A DNA stretch of 64,000 nt, taken from Manihot esculenta. Taxonomy: Eukaryota > Streptophyta > Magnoliopsida > Malpighiales > Euphorbiaceae. The position numbers and the translations under genes were made by a program. This document shows, in pieces, positions 24,291 to 35,407 of the stretch (its first letter is position 1; each line of letters starts with the position of its first letter). The stretch spans positions 17,733,051-17,797,050 of the forward strand of contig NC_035172.2 in the NCBI RefSeq assembly GCF_001659605.2, given 5' to 3'. Below the pieces are notes generated by a model that did not search any database, was not told the origin of the DNA, and saw only the letters and a list, made by a program, of their open reading frames with translations.

Positions 24291-24756
24291 TGTAGACACT
24301 GAAAATGATCACCCAAAGATGCAAGCAAAGCTGTGGATCTTAGCCTTGGGAGATTTTGCAAATTCTACAGCCTCTGCAATTGCTGTGATTTTTCTGCAGA
24401 TTTATGGAACAACAAAGGGAAGAAATTTGGAACAGAGGAAACTTCAGATTCCTTTGAAAACTCTCTCTTTTTCATTTACATATGCAATGAGTATATATAG
24501 GATACAGCAACAGCCTACAAGAAGTTGTGGTTGACACCCCCAACCACTTAGGAGAAAAACCGCCCACTACTCATTGTGGAAGTTATATAACTACCCACTA
24601 CTCATCATGGAAGTTATATAACCGCCCACTAATGATCATGGGAGTTATAACTACCCACTTCCCATTATGGGAGTTATAACTCCCCACTATCCCTCATGGG
24701 AGAACATGCAACTGTGGACACTACAGTTGGCATAACAAACAAGCTTATTTCCTTCA
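24291..24756 (-). repeat. 5' LTR of the complete copia element (promoter LTR)
   Basis: 466 bp. On the minus strand a TATA box (CTATATATAC, 24491-24500) should direct transcription toward lower coordinates, the same direction as the host gene it interrupts. Its first triplet, TGA at 24754-24756, falls in frame with the host exon and ends it. The 30-bp repeat run lies at about 24563-24702. Confidence 0.95.
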
Positions 24757-24935
24757 AAGAACTGCTTGCTGGAAGTCTGGCCAGCTGATGCTTTTGTTCA
24801 GGAACAGTTGTCCCATCAATGCCATGTTGGGCCTTATGGTTTTCATGTTCTTGTAAGTTCTATGTCCCAACTGTTGGCATCACAAAATTTGTAAAATACA
24901 TTGTTGATCCAATCCAGGTTATATATATAAAATAA

Positions 24936-24974
24936 AGAAAAGAAAAGAAAAGAAAAGAAAAAGAAAGAAAAAAG
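24936..24974. repeat. AAAAG microsatellite in O-fucosyltransferase intron
   Basis: Repeats of AAAAG/AAAGA between the two last host exons on the minus strand. It is a simple repeat with no visible effect on splice sites. Confidence 0.85.
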
Positions 24975-25984
24975 TGCAACAAGCCACAGATCACAGATTC
25001 CAATGTTGTGAAGTAAATCGTCAGCAAAAAATACTCACCATTGCATTGTGCATATTTCCTGGAGAAGCAGAGATGAAGATGTCGCTATGCAAGCCAACAT
25101 AGTAATCAACTGCAGCTAACAGAGAAGCCTTTCCTTTAATCTCCGTACGTTCTTCTGAAGAGGCAAGACTCTTTTTGTCTTCCATCAGAGGAAACAACTT
25201 TCGTAAAGTTGATATCCTAGCTTCCCCACCATATACCTGAAAAAATGTGGAAATGCACCTGTTATATATCATAAAAATTATTCATACACCATCAAACTCA
25301 AGTTAGTAGGATAAAATACCTTGTGTGAAGCCAGGTATAGACGAGTACTGTTGTCAAAGCCCAAAGCTGCTACTAGCAATCCGATCTCTTCAGGAGTCAA
25401 TGGGCAACGACCCTGACTCCTCAATTCTATGTCGGTGAACTGTGAGTTGAGGACCCTTCCTTGCCAAAGTACTTGTCGGTACTTGGCCAGAGCCAACTTT
25501 TCAGCTTTGCCCCCACCAAAATCACAGGCTGAATGGGCAGCCATATCCTGCAAAGACATAGGTTGGTACAGACGCAAACTAAAGGAAAAGCATTCATCCA
25601 TGATGCTTACTAAACTACAACAGCAGGAATGCAATAGATCAATAACATTCCAAACAGATGCATATGCAAAATATAAACTGAACATAAATCTGTATGATAC
25701 AACTCACTTGTACCTTATCAAAACGAAGGTGTATCACAACAAACTTCCTTGCTCTGTTTTCATCACTCACATGAGAGGTTTCCCGTAGGTAATCAGTGTT
25801 AACGACTTCAGTTCCTTTGGATGGATACCTGAGGCGACTGACAAGAGCATCTCCAAGTGCTCTGATATGGGGAACAAAAACTAATGCTTGAAAATTGACT
25901 TTGCAACGTAAACGTTGGATATCCATGGGCAAGCTATCAAAAGTCAGCCGGTGTGAGAATGGGGAGATCGCAGCTATTCCATAA

Positions 25985-26975
25985 CTGGACCATGTACAAC
26001 AAATAACTGACTTCAGAAGCTGCTAAATTAAGAAAATGAAGCAAAAAATAATGATTTAAAAGAACAACAATGCTACAATTCACTTGTGGAACTATTGGCC
26101 TTAGGCAGAGGATATAACCAACAGGCCTACAACGAGCCGGTTAAAATGTGGGTCCAAATAGCATTGTTGATTGAGACTAAAGCCCAAATTAGGCCTTACA
26201 ATATGAGCCCTCAATCTGCCATCTGGGCAACAGGCCCTCAATCTGCCGCTCTCGTTGGTCTTTTCCTAACCTGGCATGGGTTTACCCTCCCCATCGCTGG
26301 TTTTGCTTTCGGCAGCGGTGCTCCTTTGGAGAGTGTTATCATGTGGCTACTGTGTTGCTTGTGTTTTTCTTCTTTGCTTCTTTATGCAAGTTGGAGGCTG
26401 CCCAGATCTATTCTTATTGTGGTTACCTGGCAAGAGAAGGAGGCGGTGGCTCATGGAGTTTGAGGCTTAGAAGGCAAAAAGGGGACGTCGAAAAGTGCAC
26501 CTTCACCAACTCTCTACTAGCGACTTTAGATCTGGAGCAGTTTTCCTTGTCTTTGGTGTCTTCCCACCAGATTTGGTTTGCATGCAAAGCTTCCTTCTAC
26601 TAGGTGCTTTTCCTCTTATTTCGAAAGATCTTAGTTTTCCTTTCAGCTGCGGGCTCTCCTATGGTCATCAGTGAGTGTTTTAAAGCCAAGTTCTTTGTGG
26701 GAGTTTTACATCACCATGGAGCCATTGTTTCCGGTGGCAGTTTCTTCCAGAGCTTGGGTGGCGACTACTGGCGCCTCTTCTTCCTTCTGAATTGGGTTTG
26801 GATCGTGGGTTGTGAGACACTTAGGTCTCTAGGGTTTTTCTTTGATGATGATTTTGTTTGTTTGGGCCTTAGAGATCTAATAATTTTAGGACCTGCCTTC
26901 TTTGGCTTGAACTTGTATCATTATATTGGGACATGTAATTTCTTGATATTTTAATGAATATCTTTTATCTCTGAC
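25985..26975 (+). mobile_element. Possible non-LTR retrotransposon-derived segment
   Basis: This moderately GC-rich stretch lies between the O-fucosyltransferase exon and the coiled-coil gene, with no minus-strand exon of the former. Its right end, TTAATGAATATCTTTTATCTC followed by TGACAAAAAA (about 26951-26980), resembles the 3' terminus of plant LINEs. Frames of 86-125 residues here match no family I know. It apparently replaces the upstream part of the coiled-coil gene. No target duplication was found, so the assignment is tentative. Confidence 0.35.
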
Positions 26976-29700
26976 AAAAAATAAGACAAAGGGATGATGT
27001 GCTACTCCAATTGGAGGAGGAGTATGGGAAGCTCAAAGATAAACTAAAGTGGAAGACAGAGCAATTCAAACATCTTGAAGAAGCACATGAAAAGCTCCGG
27101 AATCAGTTTACTGAATGCAAGAAAGAGTGGGAACTGGAGAAGTCTGCACTAGTTGATGAGATTTGTTCACTGCAGACAAGCTTAGATTCTCAAACCAGGA
27201 TCTCGAAAGATCTTCAAAACCAGTTAAAGATGTGCAACCAAGCGCTAGCTCATGAAGAAAGCAGGAGAAAGTATCTGGAAACTGAAATTTGTGAATATAA
27301 ATCATGCTTTGAGAATGTTTTCACCGAGTACCAAGATGCAAAGTCACAACTGGAGTGCTTGACTTCTCAGAGGGACAAAGAAATTGCAGCTCTTAGACAT
27401 TCATTGGGCACAAAAGAGACATTTTACAAAGAAATTGAATACCGAGCTGAGAAATTAGAGCAAGAAAATCAAGAGTTATTGACTTCCCTTAAAGAACTCC
27501 AGGAAGCTCAGATTCAGGAAGTGGGAAATTCTTCTTCTTTGGCAAAACTGCGAAACAATCTCAAAAGAGTGGAACAGATGCACCAAGATTGTTCTGCAAA
27601 TCTTAGAGCTAAAGAAGCTGAATGGAGCTCTCAACTGGAAAAATTGACTAAAGAGCTGAATGGTTATAGGTCTGCACTAGAGAGCAAAGAAACAGCAGCA
27701 GAAAAGCTAGAGCTAGAGTTGCAAAATTGTTACTCAGCAATAATGCAGCTGGAGTTGCAGAATGAGGAGGCATCAATAATGTTGTTGATCTTGAAATCTG
27801 GACTAGCTGAGGCTAATTTGAACCATAGAAGTGCTGAGGTTGCAATGAATCTCCATGACAAAGAAAGAGATGAAAATGTGTCTCTATTGATGAGGCAGCT
27901 GGAATGAAGAACACTGCTCTGGCTAAAGCACTGGAAGATAACAATTAAGAACGTCAGAAGGCTGCTGCTTTATTGAAGAGAGTTGAATCCTTGGAACACA
28001 TTGAAGATCAGAAACTCCTGATAGACAAAGAGCTTGAAAGGTGCAAGGAAATACTTCAAGAATCATCCAGGTCTCATCTTCACTTTAAGGAGCAAGCTTT
28101 GCAGACAGAGAGAGAGAGCTGCAAGACAAAATTAGAGAACTTTGTGATGCCTGAGACACGGCAAATTCAGAATTGGCCACAGAACGTGAGAAGGCAGTTT
28201 CTTTGTCAAAAAAGGCTGCATGCTTAGATATTATTGAGAAAAAGCGGCAATTGATGGAGAAAGAGCTTGAGCGGTACAATGAAATGCTTGAGGAATCATC
28301 CAGGCAGCAATTTCGCTTAGAAGAGCAAGCTTTGGACATGGAAACTGACTTCAAAGAAAAACTTGGGGAAGTTCGTGATGCATTGGATGCTGCAAATTCT
28401 GAATTGCATGAAAAGCGTGAGAAGGCAGCATCTTTATCGATGAGGGTTGAGTCCTATGAAGAGAAGCAGAATCTGATGCAGAAAGAACTTGAGAGGTATA
28501 AACAAATGATTGAGGAATCATCCAAGTGCCAATTTCGCTTACAGAAGCAAGCTTTACAGAAGGAGAGTGATTCTCAGGAGAAACTTCAAGAAGTTTGTGC
28601 TGCCTTAGACAAAGCAAACTCTGAACTGGCATTGAAAATTTGTGAAGGACAAGCTGTTGAATTTGAATTGTGGATGGAAATCTATTGCTCAGCGCTTAAA
28701 TGATGAACTTGAAGAAAATCAGGCACTGCGTAAAGAATTAGAAGCTTCACTTCTTGCACAAGTAGAAGATGGAGAAGCCTTGAAACAAGAGCTTAAAACA
28801 AGAGAGTCAAAAGCTGCTACTTCTGCTAGAATGGAGGCAGTCATGTCCTTTGAGTTGGAGAAAGAGAGTTTTCTCCAAACCATGAGAGAAAAGGACATGA
28901 TCTTAGACAATCTCCAGAAGGAGATTGGTTGGCTGGAGCAAGAATCACTGAAAAGAGAACTTGAAGATGCAGTTGTTGCACATATAGGAGCAGAAGAGAA
29001 AGATCATAGAATAGAGGAACTCCTACAGTTTGTAGGATCAACAGAGCAAAAACTTAATTGCGCATTAAGCTCTTTGTCTTCAGAACTCGCAGAGAAGCAA
29101 GCTTAAATTAGTTTACTCCATGAGGCTTCGGAGAAGATAGCTGCTGCTCAGATTCTCGCCCAGCTGGAAATCGAAGAGAAGAAGTTGATGATTGTGGAGC
29201 TGGAGGATGACATCTGTTCTATACAAAAGAAACTGGAAGCACAGGAAAAATCCCTGTCTTCTTCACAGCAGCAAGCACTGGAGATTGAAGCTCAATTTGA
29301 AGCAAAGCAGGTAGAAATGAAGAAATTAACAAATCAAATGGAAACCAAGCTGAGAACTTCAGAAGCCATGGTTAATAAGCTCAATAACGAGAAAAGAAAT
29401 TTGGTTGAACATGTCATGAAGTTGTCAACAGAAAGGGAGAATTTGGTGGGTTTCATAGAGAGACTTTGGGACAGGTTCAGCGAGTTCTCCAGGGAAGATG
29501 TGAAAATGATTGGAACTTTGGAAAGGATGGTGCAGTCTCTTAGTGATAATGGATCTAATATGGCATTGATGGGAGACGGTGAAATTTTCAAATCTGTGGA
29601 AGACGTTGAGAATACCAATCCTTCACCACCCACAACAAAAAAATTTCAGGCTGTTCTTGGAGATAGATCACCATTTGAGAGCTCAACTAGGAGCTGGGGA
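26976..29700 (+). pseudogene. Long coiled-coil protein gene (At4g38062-like), 5'-truncated and broken
   Basis: Homology starts near 26984 (RQRDDVLLQLEEEYGKLKDK, no ATG) and continues as coiled coil to about 29690, where KKFQAVLGDRSPF matches the family's C-terminal end. Lesions are a 1-bp loss near 27904 (stop 27905-27907), TAA at 27946-27948 and a slip in a GA run near 28110-28120. There are also TGA at 28152-28154, a 2-bp loss near 28673 and TAA at 29104-29106. Repeated LERY(K/N)(Q/E)M(I/L)EESS segments lie at about 28020-28540. About 270 N-terminal residues, as expected from the Arabidopsis relative, are missing. The hydrophobic-looking continuation past 29700 is probably read-through into non-coding DNA. 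The biochemical role of the family is not established. Confidence 0.85.
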
Positions 29701-30728
29701 GATGTGGTTTGTCGAGGCTTGCTTAAACATTCCATTTTTCATTTTATTTTATTTTATATGTATGTTTTTCTCTATTATTACCATGCAGTTTTTAAGCATG
29801 GAATTTGTTGTCTGATTTTGTATATGATGCAACTCTACAAAATCTGTTTCTCTGCTGTGAGAATTTGGCCCAATTCATCTCTTAGTCTGTATTTTTACGG
29901 TTGATTTAGTGGGTAAAAGTATATAACTGTGTAAAGATAGATTCAAGCTCTTGTATTCTAATCTCCTACTTTTTCTATTAAAAGAACACCTCAGTTGAAA
30001 TAAAATTCAACTTAAATTTAAAAATTTAATTCAATCAATTTAATATGAAATTTATTTTTTATTTTTTTAAAGAAATTTAATTTAATTTATTTAATTTTAT
30101 TATAAAGAAAATAACTTTTTTCCTGTAAATTAGTGTATATTTCCTATGCATTGATATAATTTTTTATGAAAGAGTGTTGATATTTATTTTTACGAAAAAG
30201 TGTTTGATATTTATTTTTATTGATTTGGTAATTAATTTTGAGATGTTAATATTAAATAAATAATGATATAATATAATAATCATCAAGACTTGTCTCTCAA
30301 TTTATAGGACCGTTAAAGTATATTATATATTAGATTACTGTTATGCATAAATCACGATAACTCTTATTAATTAGTTGGTACCAATTAGATTTCTAGGAGA
30401 TACGATAATTAATTGTATCTTTTTGTAATATAAAGTTAATTATCGCATAGACCAACGTATGTATTTTTATATAAATACTATTGAATTCTAAACAATTTTT
30501 TATATTTGTTATTGTTTTTAGTTTCCTCACTTGAGAATGGGAGTGTAGAATTAGAGTGGTTGTCTTATTAGGTCATTTGAGATGTGAATATTGACGGGTA
30601 ATGAAATTGTGGAGATAAAAGGTGCTACTTTTATTTCATAATCTCAAAATACTTTCATTTCAGTTTAGGTATTTCAACGGTAAATCTATCATAATATTTT
30701 AATAAAGTTAGTTAAAATTGATTGAGTT
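29701..30728. other. 3' flank of the coiled-coil gene, paralogous to 2788-3712
   Basis: AT-rich. 29940-30640 matches the flank of the shorter coiled-coil copy. Both copies carry a remnant around TCAAGACTTGTCTCTCAATT that resembles the 56.9-kb remnant. From 30640 to 30728 I see nothing recognisable. Confidence 0.65.
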
Positions 30729-31544
30729 TGTGAGTGTAATTAATGTCCTTTCATCACAAATGTTCTAATTTACGTGTCTGCAATGTTAAATTATATTAGT
30801 TCTCATTTATTAGTCATTGACCTGTTGAATAAAATTTCAAATCTTATTTATTAATTTCATTATACCTTGCACAAGAATTTTTTGATCAATACTGGCAGAG
30901 AATAAATGAGGCATTTTCTAATTTAATCTACAGTAATGAATTCTATCTGAATCACATAAATACCTTTATACAGTTCTTAATCTATCCAACTCATCCTCAT
31001 TTGTTACTCATGAACCAAATGTAAGATGAATCAAAACATAAAAATCTCTATATAAGATTAGATATTAATTTCAAGTTAAATGATCACTTACACAACCATC
31101 ACTTGAGTATTCCACAGACACAAGTTATTTTTCATATAGATTTCTTAGGCAGATCAGTTCAGTGTACTCATTCATAAAATAAGCACATACATATTAGTTC
31201 TAGATATCTTACATATCTCAACCTATGAGATTAATTCCTTCCTCTAAAAAGAAAGAACATAATATGTACCAGTATCAATAGTTCTAATCATTGTCCAATC
31301 ATGATAAGAATATCGATCAGAAACATTTGGAAACGTTACTTAAATGCAATAGGAATCTCATAATTATAACCACATTATAATTTCCATTACATAGTAATAT
31401 AGTTTCATAACTTTATCTTTATCCGAGATTCAATTAAATTAACACTAAAAATAAATAACTGCCTTTATATTTAAATACTTAAAATACACGAACAATAATA
31501 TCCAACTACAACCAATAGATTGGCTGTAGGGCATATTTCTAACA
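30729..31544 (-). repeat. Copia LTR, 816 bp (empty-site copy)
   Basis: On the minus strand it starts TGTTAGAAATATGCCC (at 31544) and ends ATTACACTCACA (at 30729). A purine-rich tract (AGAAAGGGAGG) precedes the start on the same strand, as for a 3' LTR. The paralogue at 44312-45603 is the same sequence plus a 471-bp MITE. Here the uninterrupted target reads GTAATGAA near 30935. No flanking target duplication is visible, so it belongs to a truncated element. Confidence 0.75.
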
Positions 31545-32251
31545 AATACCTCCCTTTCTAGTTGAATTCAAGTTATGTTAACATTCTAGAGAAACTTCTT
31601 AGCCCTTTTCACATGATATATCTACCTTCTCAGTCTCCTGGAGAAACTTTTAGAAACACAAGCCAGTTGTTTTGATATGTCGATCGTTGTTTGAGAAGGT
31701 TTTTCTTCTCAGTTGGTCTTAGGAAGTTCTCTAGATTTGAACTCCTTCACGAGCATCACTATTTTGGATAGTTTTTCAAACTTATAGTTAACATTAATAT
31801 TTATAGTTATTTCTATAAATATCTAACATTAACATTAGATGTATTTTTAAAATTTTAAAATTAAAATTTCCCTGCAACTTACGCACTACTTTCTCTATTA
31901 ATTTTCTTTTAACTACATCTTCCTATTTAACAAATAATAAGAAATTGTGTTATTATTTTGAAGGAATAACAAATAATTAAAAAATAAAACTTCTTTTTTA
32001 ACATTTAATTTCTCTAAAAAAATTTAACATATAATATATTAGGTAAAAAATGGTATCATTTATTACTTATTTTTATTGTTTAAATAATGTTTTTAAGTAA
32101 TGTGATAATCACTTATGATCAATTTAAAATATGTAGAAAAATAAATATACAAGGGTAAATTATATTTTACATTAATTAAGATTAAATAAAATTGTTTATT
32201 ACATATAATTCAATTTATTATATATTAAGGTCATATCAAATTGAATTTACG
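31545..32251. other. Internal or joining region of the mosaic block
   Basis: This follows 45604-46330 closely. It contains no frame of note. AT-rich stretches and a patch with TGGAGAAACTTTTAGAAA come from the minus-strand copia interior or its flank. Confidence 0.5.
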
Positions 32252-32424
32252 TGTTAGCATTAATAGAATTCTAGAAGATTCTAGTGTATTTCTATTTAGT
32301 AGATTCTAGTGTATTATTGAATATATTTTTATATTTAGACTATCTATAAATAGGTGCTCTTATACATACGGTATACATACTTTTGCAATACAATACTCAA
32401 TAAAAGTTGAGTATTTTTCTATCA
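32252..32424 (+). repeat. Short copia 5' LTR, 173 bp, with primer site
   Basis: It begins TGTTAGCATTAATAG and ends TTTTTCTATCA, with a TATA box (CTATAAATAGG) near 32343. Just after it, TGATATCAGAGC (32432-32443) is an initiator-Met primer site with one mismatch. The gag relic downstream is in the same orientation, so this is the 5' LTR of that element. The third copy of the block has lost this LTR. Confidence 0.75.
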
Positions 32425-32507
32425 AATAAGATGATATCAGAGCAGGTCTTTAATTTTTAGCCTTTTATTTTTTTTTCTCTCGTCCTGAAAATTTTCATAG
32501 GTTGAGA

Positions 32508-33660
32508 AATGATAGAGAGCAGCTCTGCTAGATCACAGAGTTGGTTTCGATGAGAAACGTCCCCAAAACAATCACTGACGACACTTTGACGCGGCAAAAC
32601 TTTGACAATCCAACGATGGTTCTTATCTCTGTTCGGTTAAACGGTATCAATTAAAGAGGCTGGAATCGAACAATGAAAATCGCTCTTGGTGCTAAGAACA
32701 AGCTCGCGTTCGTGGAAGGGAAATTCATTGTACCTGAAGATGGATCTAAAGATTACGAGATGTGGAGACAATGCGATTACATGGTAACGTCATGGATCCT
32801 CAATTCTATTTCAAAGGATCTGGTCGGAAGTTTTCTTTATGCCATCAACGCTCAAGAACTCTGGTTCGAATTAGGAGAACGATATAGGGAGAGCAAGAAA
32901 ATGATGATTTATCAAATTAAGCGAACAATAGCGTCGATCTCCCAAGAAAATCTCTCTGTGACGACGTACTAGAGCAAATTGAAGCAACTGTGGGACGAGT
33001 TAGCCAACATTGTGCTGATACTTCCATGCAGTTATGGATCAGAGAAGCTCGTGACAGAAATTCACAATGACGATCATCTAATGCAATTTTTAATGGGGTT
33101 CATTGATGCCTTTAATCAAGTTTGCAGCCAAGTATTGCTTCTAGATCCATTACCGACAGTGAACAAAGCCTTCTAGATGGTTTTGCGGGTAGAATCTCAT
33201 AAGGAAGTTCAAGCCAACCTCACAAAGCATACTGAGGTTTATTGCTTTAGCCGTTCGATTTCACAGGCGATATTACAGGAAGTAAGATACAAGGAAGGGC
33301 TACTGTGATTATTGCATTTAGATGCACATACACGAGCAGGGTGCTTCAAGCTGATCAGTTATCCAGAATGGTTTAAGGATAAGAACAAGCAATTCACCAA
33401 TCCAGGGGTGTTCAAACCAAGATACATAGCTCACATGTCACACATCGAAGGTTACAGTACATAATCAATTTTGAAAACACCATTAGTAGGTGTTGGATCG
33501 ATCGCCACCACTGAATTAAACAAAATGCAAGAAGTCAATTCAAAGCTCGAACTAATGCAGCAAGAAATGAACAGGCTGATCAAAGGTAAAGCAGTTTGCT
33601 ACGATAAATACAGTCAATTCGCATTCAGCCTACTCTTACAATCCAATTTACTGTTCTAGT
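32508..33660 (+). pseudogene. Copia gag relic (mosaic block, second copy)
   Basis: UBN2-type gag reads from about 32673 (FVEGKFIVPEDGSKDYEMW). The frame is broken by TAG at 32970-32972 and 33174-33176 and by frameshifts around 33230-33300. A zinc-knuckle segment lies near 33308-33350 and the C-terminal GVGSIATTELNKMQ near 33491. It is the most complete 5' end among the three gag copies. Confidence 0.87.
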
Positions 33661-33719
33661 AATAACCTCAGCCCTTGCCATTTCAATAGTAAAGTTTCTT
33701 TAATTTTTGCTTGTTGTGC

Positions 33720-34440
33720 TTTGATAACTGGAACAGAGGCATGGATAATTAACACTGATGAATCATATCATGTCACACTATATAAGCATCATATGATATC
33801 TATATGTTATGCTTCTGCACTAATAACTGTGCATTTACTAAATGGCTTGTCCACACAAGTCTCACACACTGGAACTGTTACATTAAACACATAAAATTAA
33901 TTGATGTTCTCCTTGTTTCTAATTTTACTATGAATATTTTGTTTGTCTTAAACATACCAACTTGACAGTACAGTTTTATTCATTATGTTGCTTCTTTTAG
34001 GATCAGAAGACTAGGTCTATTATAGCTGTTGGACGAATAATTAGTAGGTTATACATTTTAGATAATAATAGTTTTTCTGCTTCCAAAGTTTAATCATGTA
34101 TTGACTCTGTTTGTAATATAGTTGCCTCAAATCTCACTGTAAATGCTGCTGAGTTTTATAATTGCAATAAAAAAACTGCATCTCTTACAAATTCCATAAC
34201 AAAAGTTCCTTTTTTTATTCTTCATGCTAGATTAGGACACTCTTCTTGTCATAAAATGTCTCATATGCTTGTTTTTAAGAAATTTGTTGATACTAATCAC
34301 ACATATGCCTTGTGTCCTCTAGCTAAAATGCCTAGATTGCCCTTTCGTAATAGCAATATTGTTACTGTCAATCCTTTTGACCTTGTACATATGGATTTAT
34401 GGGGACCATTTTCCATTCATTCTTTCATTGGTGCCAAATA
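33720..34440 (+). pseudogene. Copia protease and integrase N-terminal relic
   Basis: Traces of the protease region (AWIINTDESYHVTLYKHHM, normally a DTGASDH-like site) are followed by a pre-integrase stretch. HARLGHSSCHKMSHMLVFKK and CPLAKMPRLPF then give the zinc-binding His and Cys pattern, and VHMDLWGPF the start of the integrase core. The copia sequence stops at a TAG (34438-34440) and gypsy sequence follows. Confidence 0.78.
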
Positions 34441-35407
34441 GACCAACAATAGAAATTTGTCATTCCACTACCTTTTCCCGAGACGTTAGCAAAAAGCAAG
34501 AAGAAAAAAGAAGAAAAGGAAATTATTGAAACTTTTCGCAAGGTTGAGATAAACATTCATTACTTGATATTATTAAGTGCCTAAATATGCGAAATTTTTG
34601 AATGAGTTTTGTACCAAAAATAAAAAGCTACCCGAGAATGAAAGGGTAAGTGTGGGGGAAAATGTTTCTGCAGTTAGTCAAAGAAAATTACCTCTTAAAT
34701 ACAATGATAGAAGTATGTTTGCTATTTCTTGCACGATTGGTAATGTTAGATTTAAAAATGCTATGTATGATCTTGGAGTCTCAATTAATGTCATGCTTTT
34801 ATCCATTTATAATTCATTGAATGTTGGTCCCTTAAAAAAACAAGTGTTGTCATCCAACTTGTTGATAGATCCATTATGTAACCTGAGAGTACTTTGGAAG
34901 ATGTCCTAGTCCAAGTTGATGGATTAGTTTTTCCTACAGATTTTTACATCATCGACATGAAAGAGGATAAAGTTTATATTACATTTGATATTTTATTGGG
35001 CAGGCCTTTTCTTAGCACACATATGACTAAAATAGATGTGCATGATGGTACGCTCATTATAGAATTTGATGGGGAAGTTATTAAATTTAATGTTTATGAT
35101 TCTTTGAAATTTTCTTGTGATGTAACTAATGGTAATGATATTGATGTTCTTGATACTTTGGGCCAAAAAACATTTGAATTGAGTCATGATGACAAACTAA
35201 ATGTTTTATGTGGAACCCAGTTTCAGACAGTTTAGACGATCAGAATTCCAAGACAGATGCTGAAATCAAAGAAACAACTTAATCTTTAGGTTCTGCACAG
35301 CTGGAGACACACTTTACTTAAAAGAGGAGAAGCTAATTATGTTGCTTCATGAGTACAAAGAAACAATAGGATGGGTTATACCAACACAAAAAGCATACTA
35401 CACTTAT
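34441..35407 (+). pseudogene. Gypsy (Athila/TAT-like) aspartic protease relic
   Basis: VSVGENVSAVSQRKLP and FAISCTIGNVRFKNAMYDLG with SINVMLLSIYNSL show a gypsy protease with a DLG active-site triplet. VLVQVDGLVFPTDFYIIDM, ILLGRPFLST and KIDVHDGTLIIEFDGEVIKF follow in a shifted frame (change near 34890). The relic ends near 35400, where the helicase upstream flank begins. The element is otherwise missing its polymerase and integrase. Confidence 0.82.

Larger units (their letters stand above)
19570..24756 (-). mobile_element. Complete young Ty1/copia retrotransposon
   Basis: The element is 5187 bp, flanked by the 5-bp target duplication AAGAA (19565-19569 and 24757-24761). Both LTRs are 466 bp, begin and end TG...CA and differ at a single position seen (A at 19786, G at 24507). 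The primer site is complementary to initiator Met-tRNA (minus strand TGGTATCAGAGC, 24277-24288). A polypurine tract (minus strand GGGGGAGAAA, 20036-20045) abuts the 3' LTR. One uninterrupted gag-pol frame fills the interior. All structural parts of an autonomous element are present, and LTR identity implies recent insertion. Confidence 0.97.
19469..25984 (-). pseudogene. O-fucosyltransferase family (DUF246-type) gene, 3' half, split by a copia element
   Basis: Minus-strand exons read 25984-25714, 25547-25320, 25236-25039 and 24870-24757, then the displaced end 19569-19469. Conserved segments are PMDIQRLRCKVNFQALVFVP, IHLRFDK followed by DMAAHSACDFGGGKAEK, CPLTPEEIGLL, LYLASHKVYGGEA, HSDIFISASPGNMHNAM and TIRPNMALMGQLFLNKS. 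The end IRLRKPKQSIYTY...APDCMC is typical of this Golgi glycosyltransferase family. The copia insertion falls after QQAVL and supplies an immediate TGA, cutting off about 31 residues that survive intact beyond it. The N-terminal half, with membrane anchor and first sugar-nucleotide region, is not found in the window. The gene is therefore called a pseudogene, although exons farther away cannot be excluded. Confidence 0.85.

Noticed and set aside
26086..26954. Three overlapping frames of 86-125 codons as a host membrane-protein gene.
   Set aside because: No domain or splice structure is recognisable, and the segment ends like a LINE tail. It is left as tentative mobile DNA.
29700..29904. Hydrophobic C-terminal tail of the coiled-coil frame as a membrane anchor.
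   Set aside because: Family members end soon after the RSPF motif, and this AT-rich tail looks like read-through into non-coding DNA.
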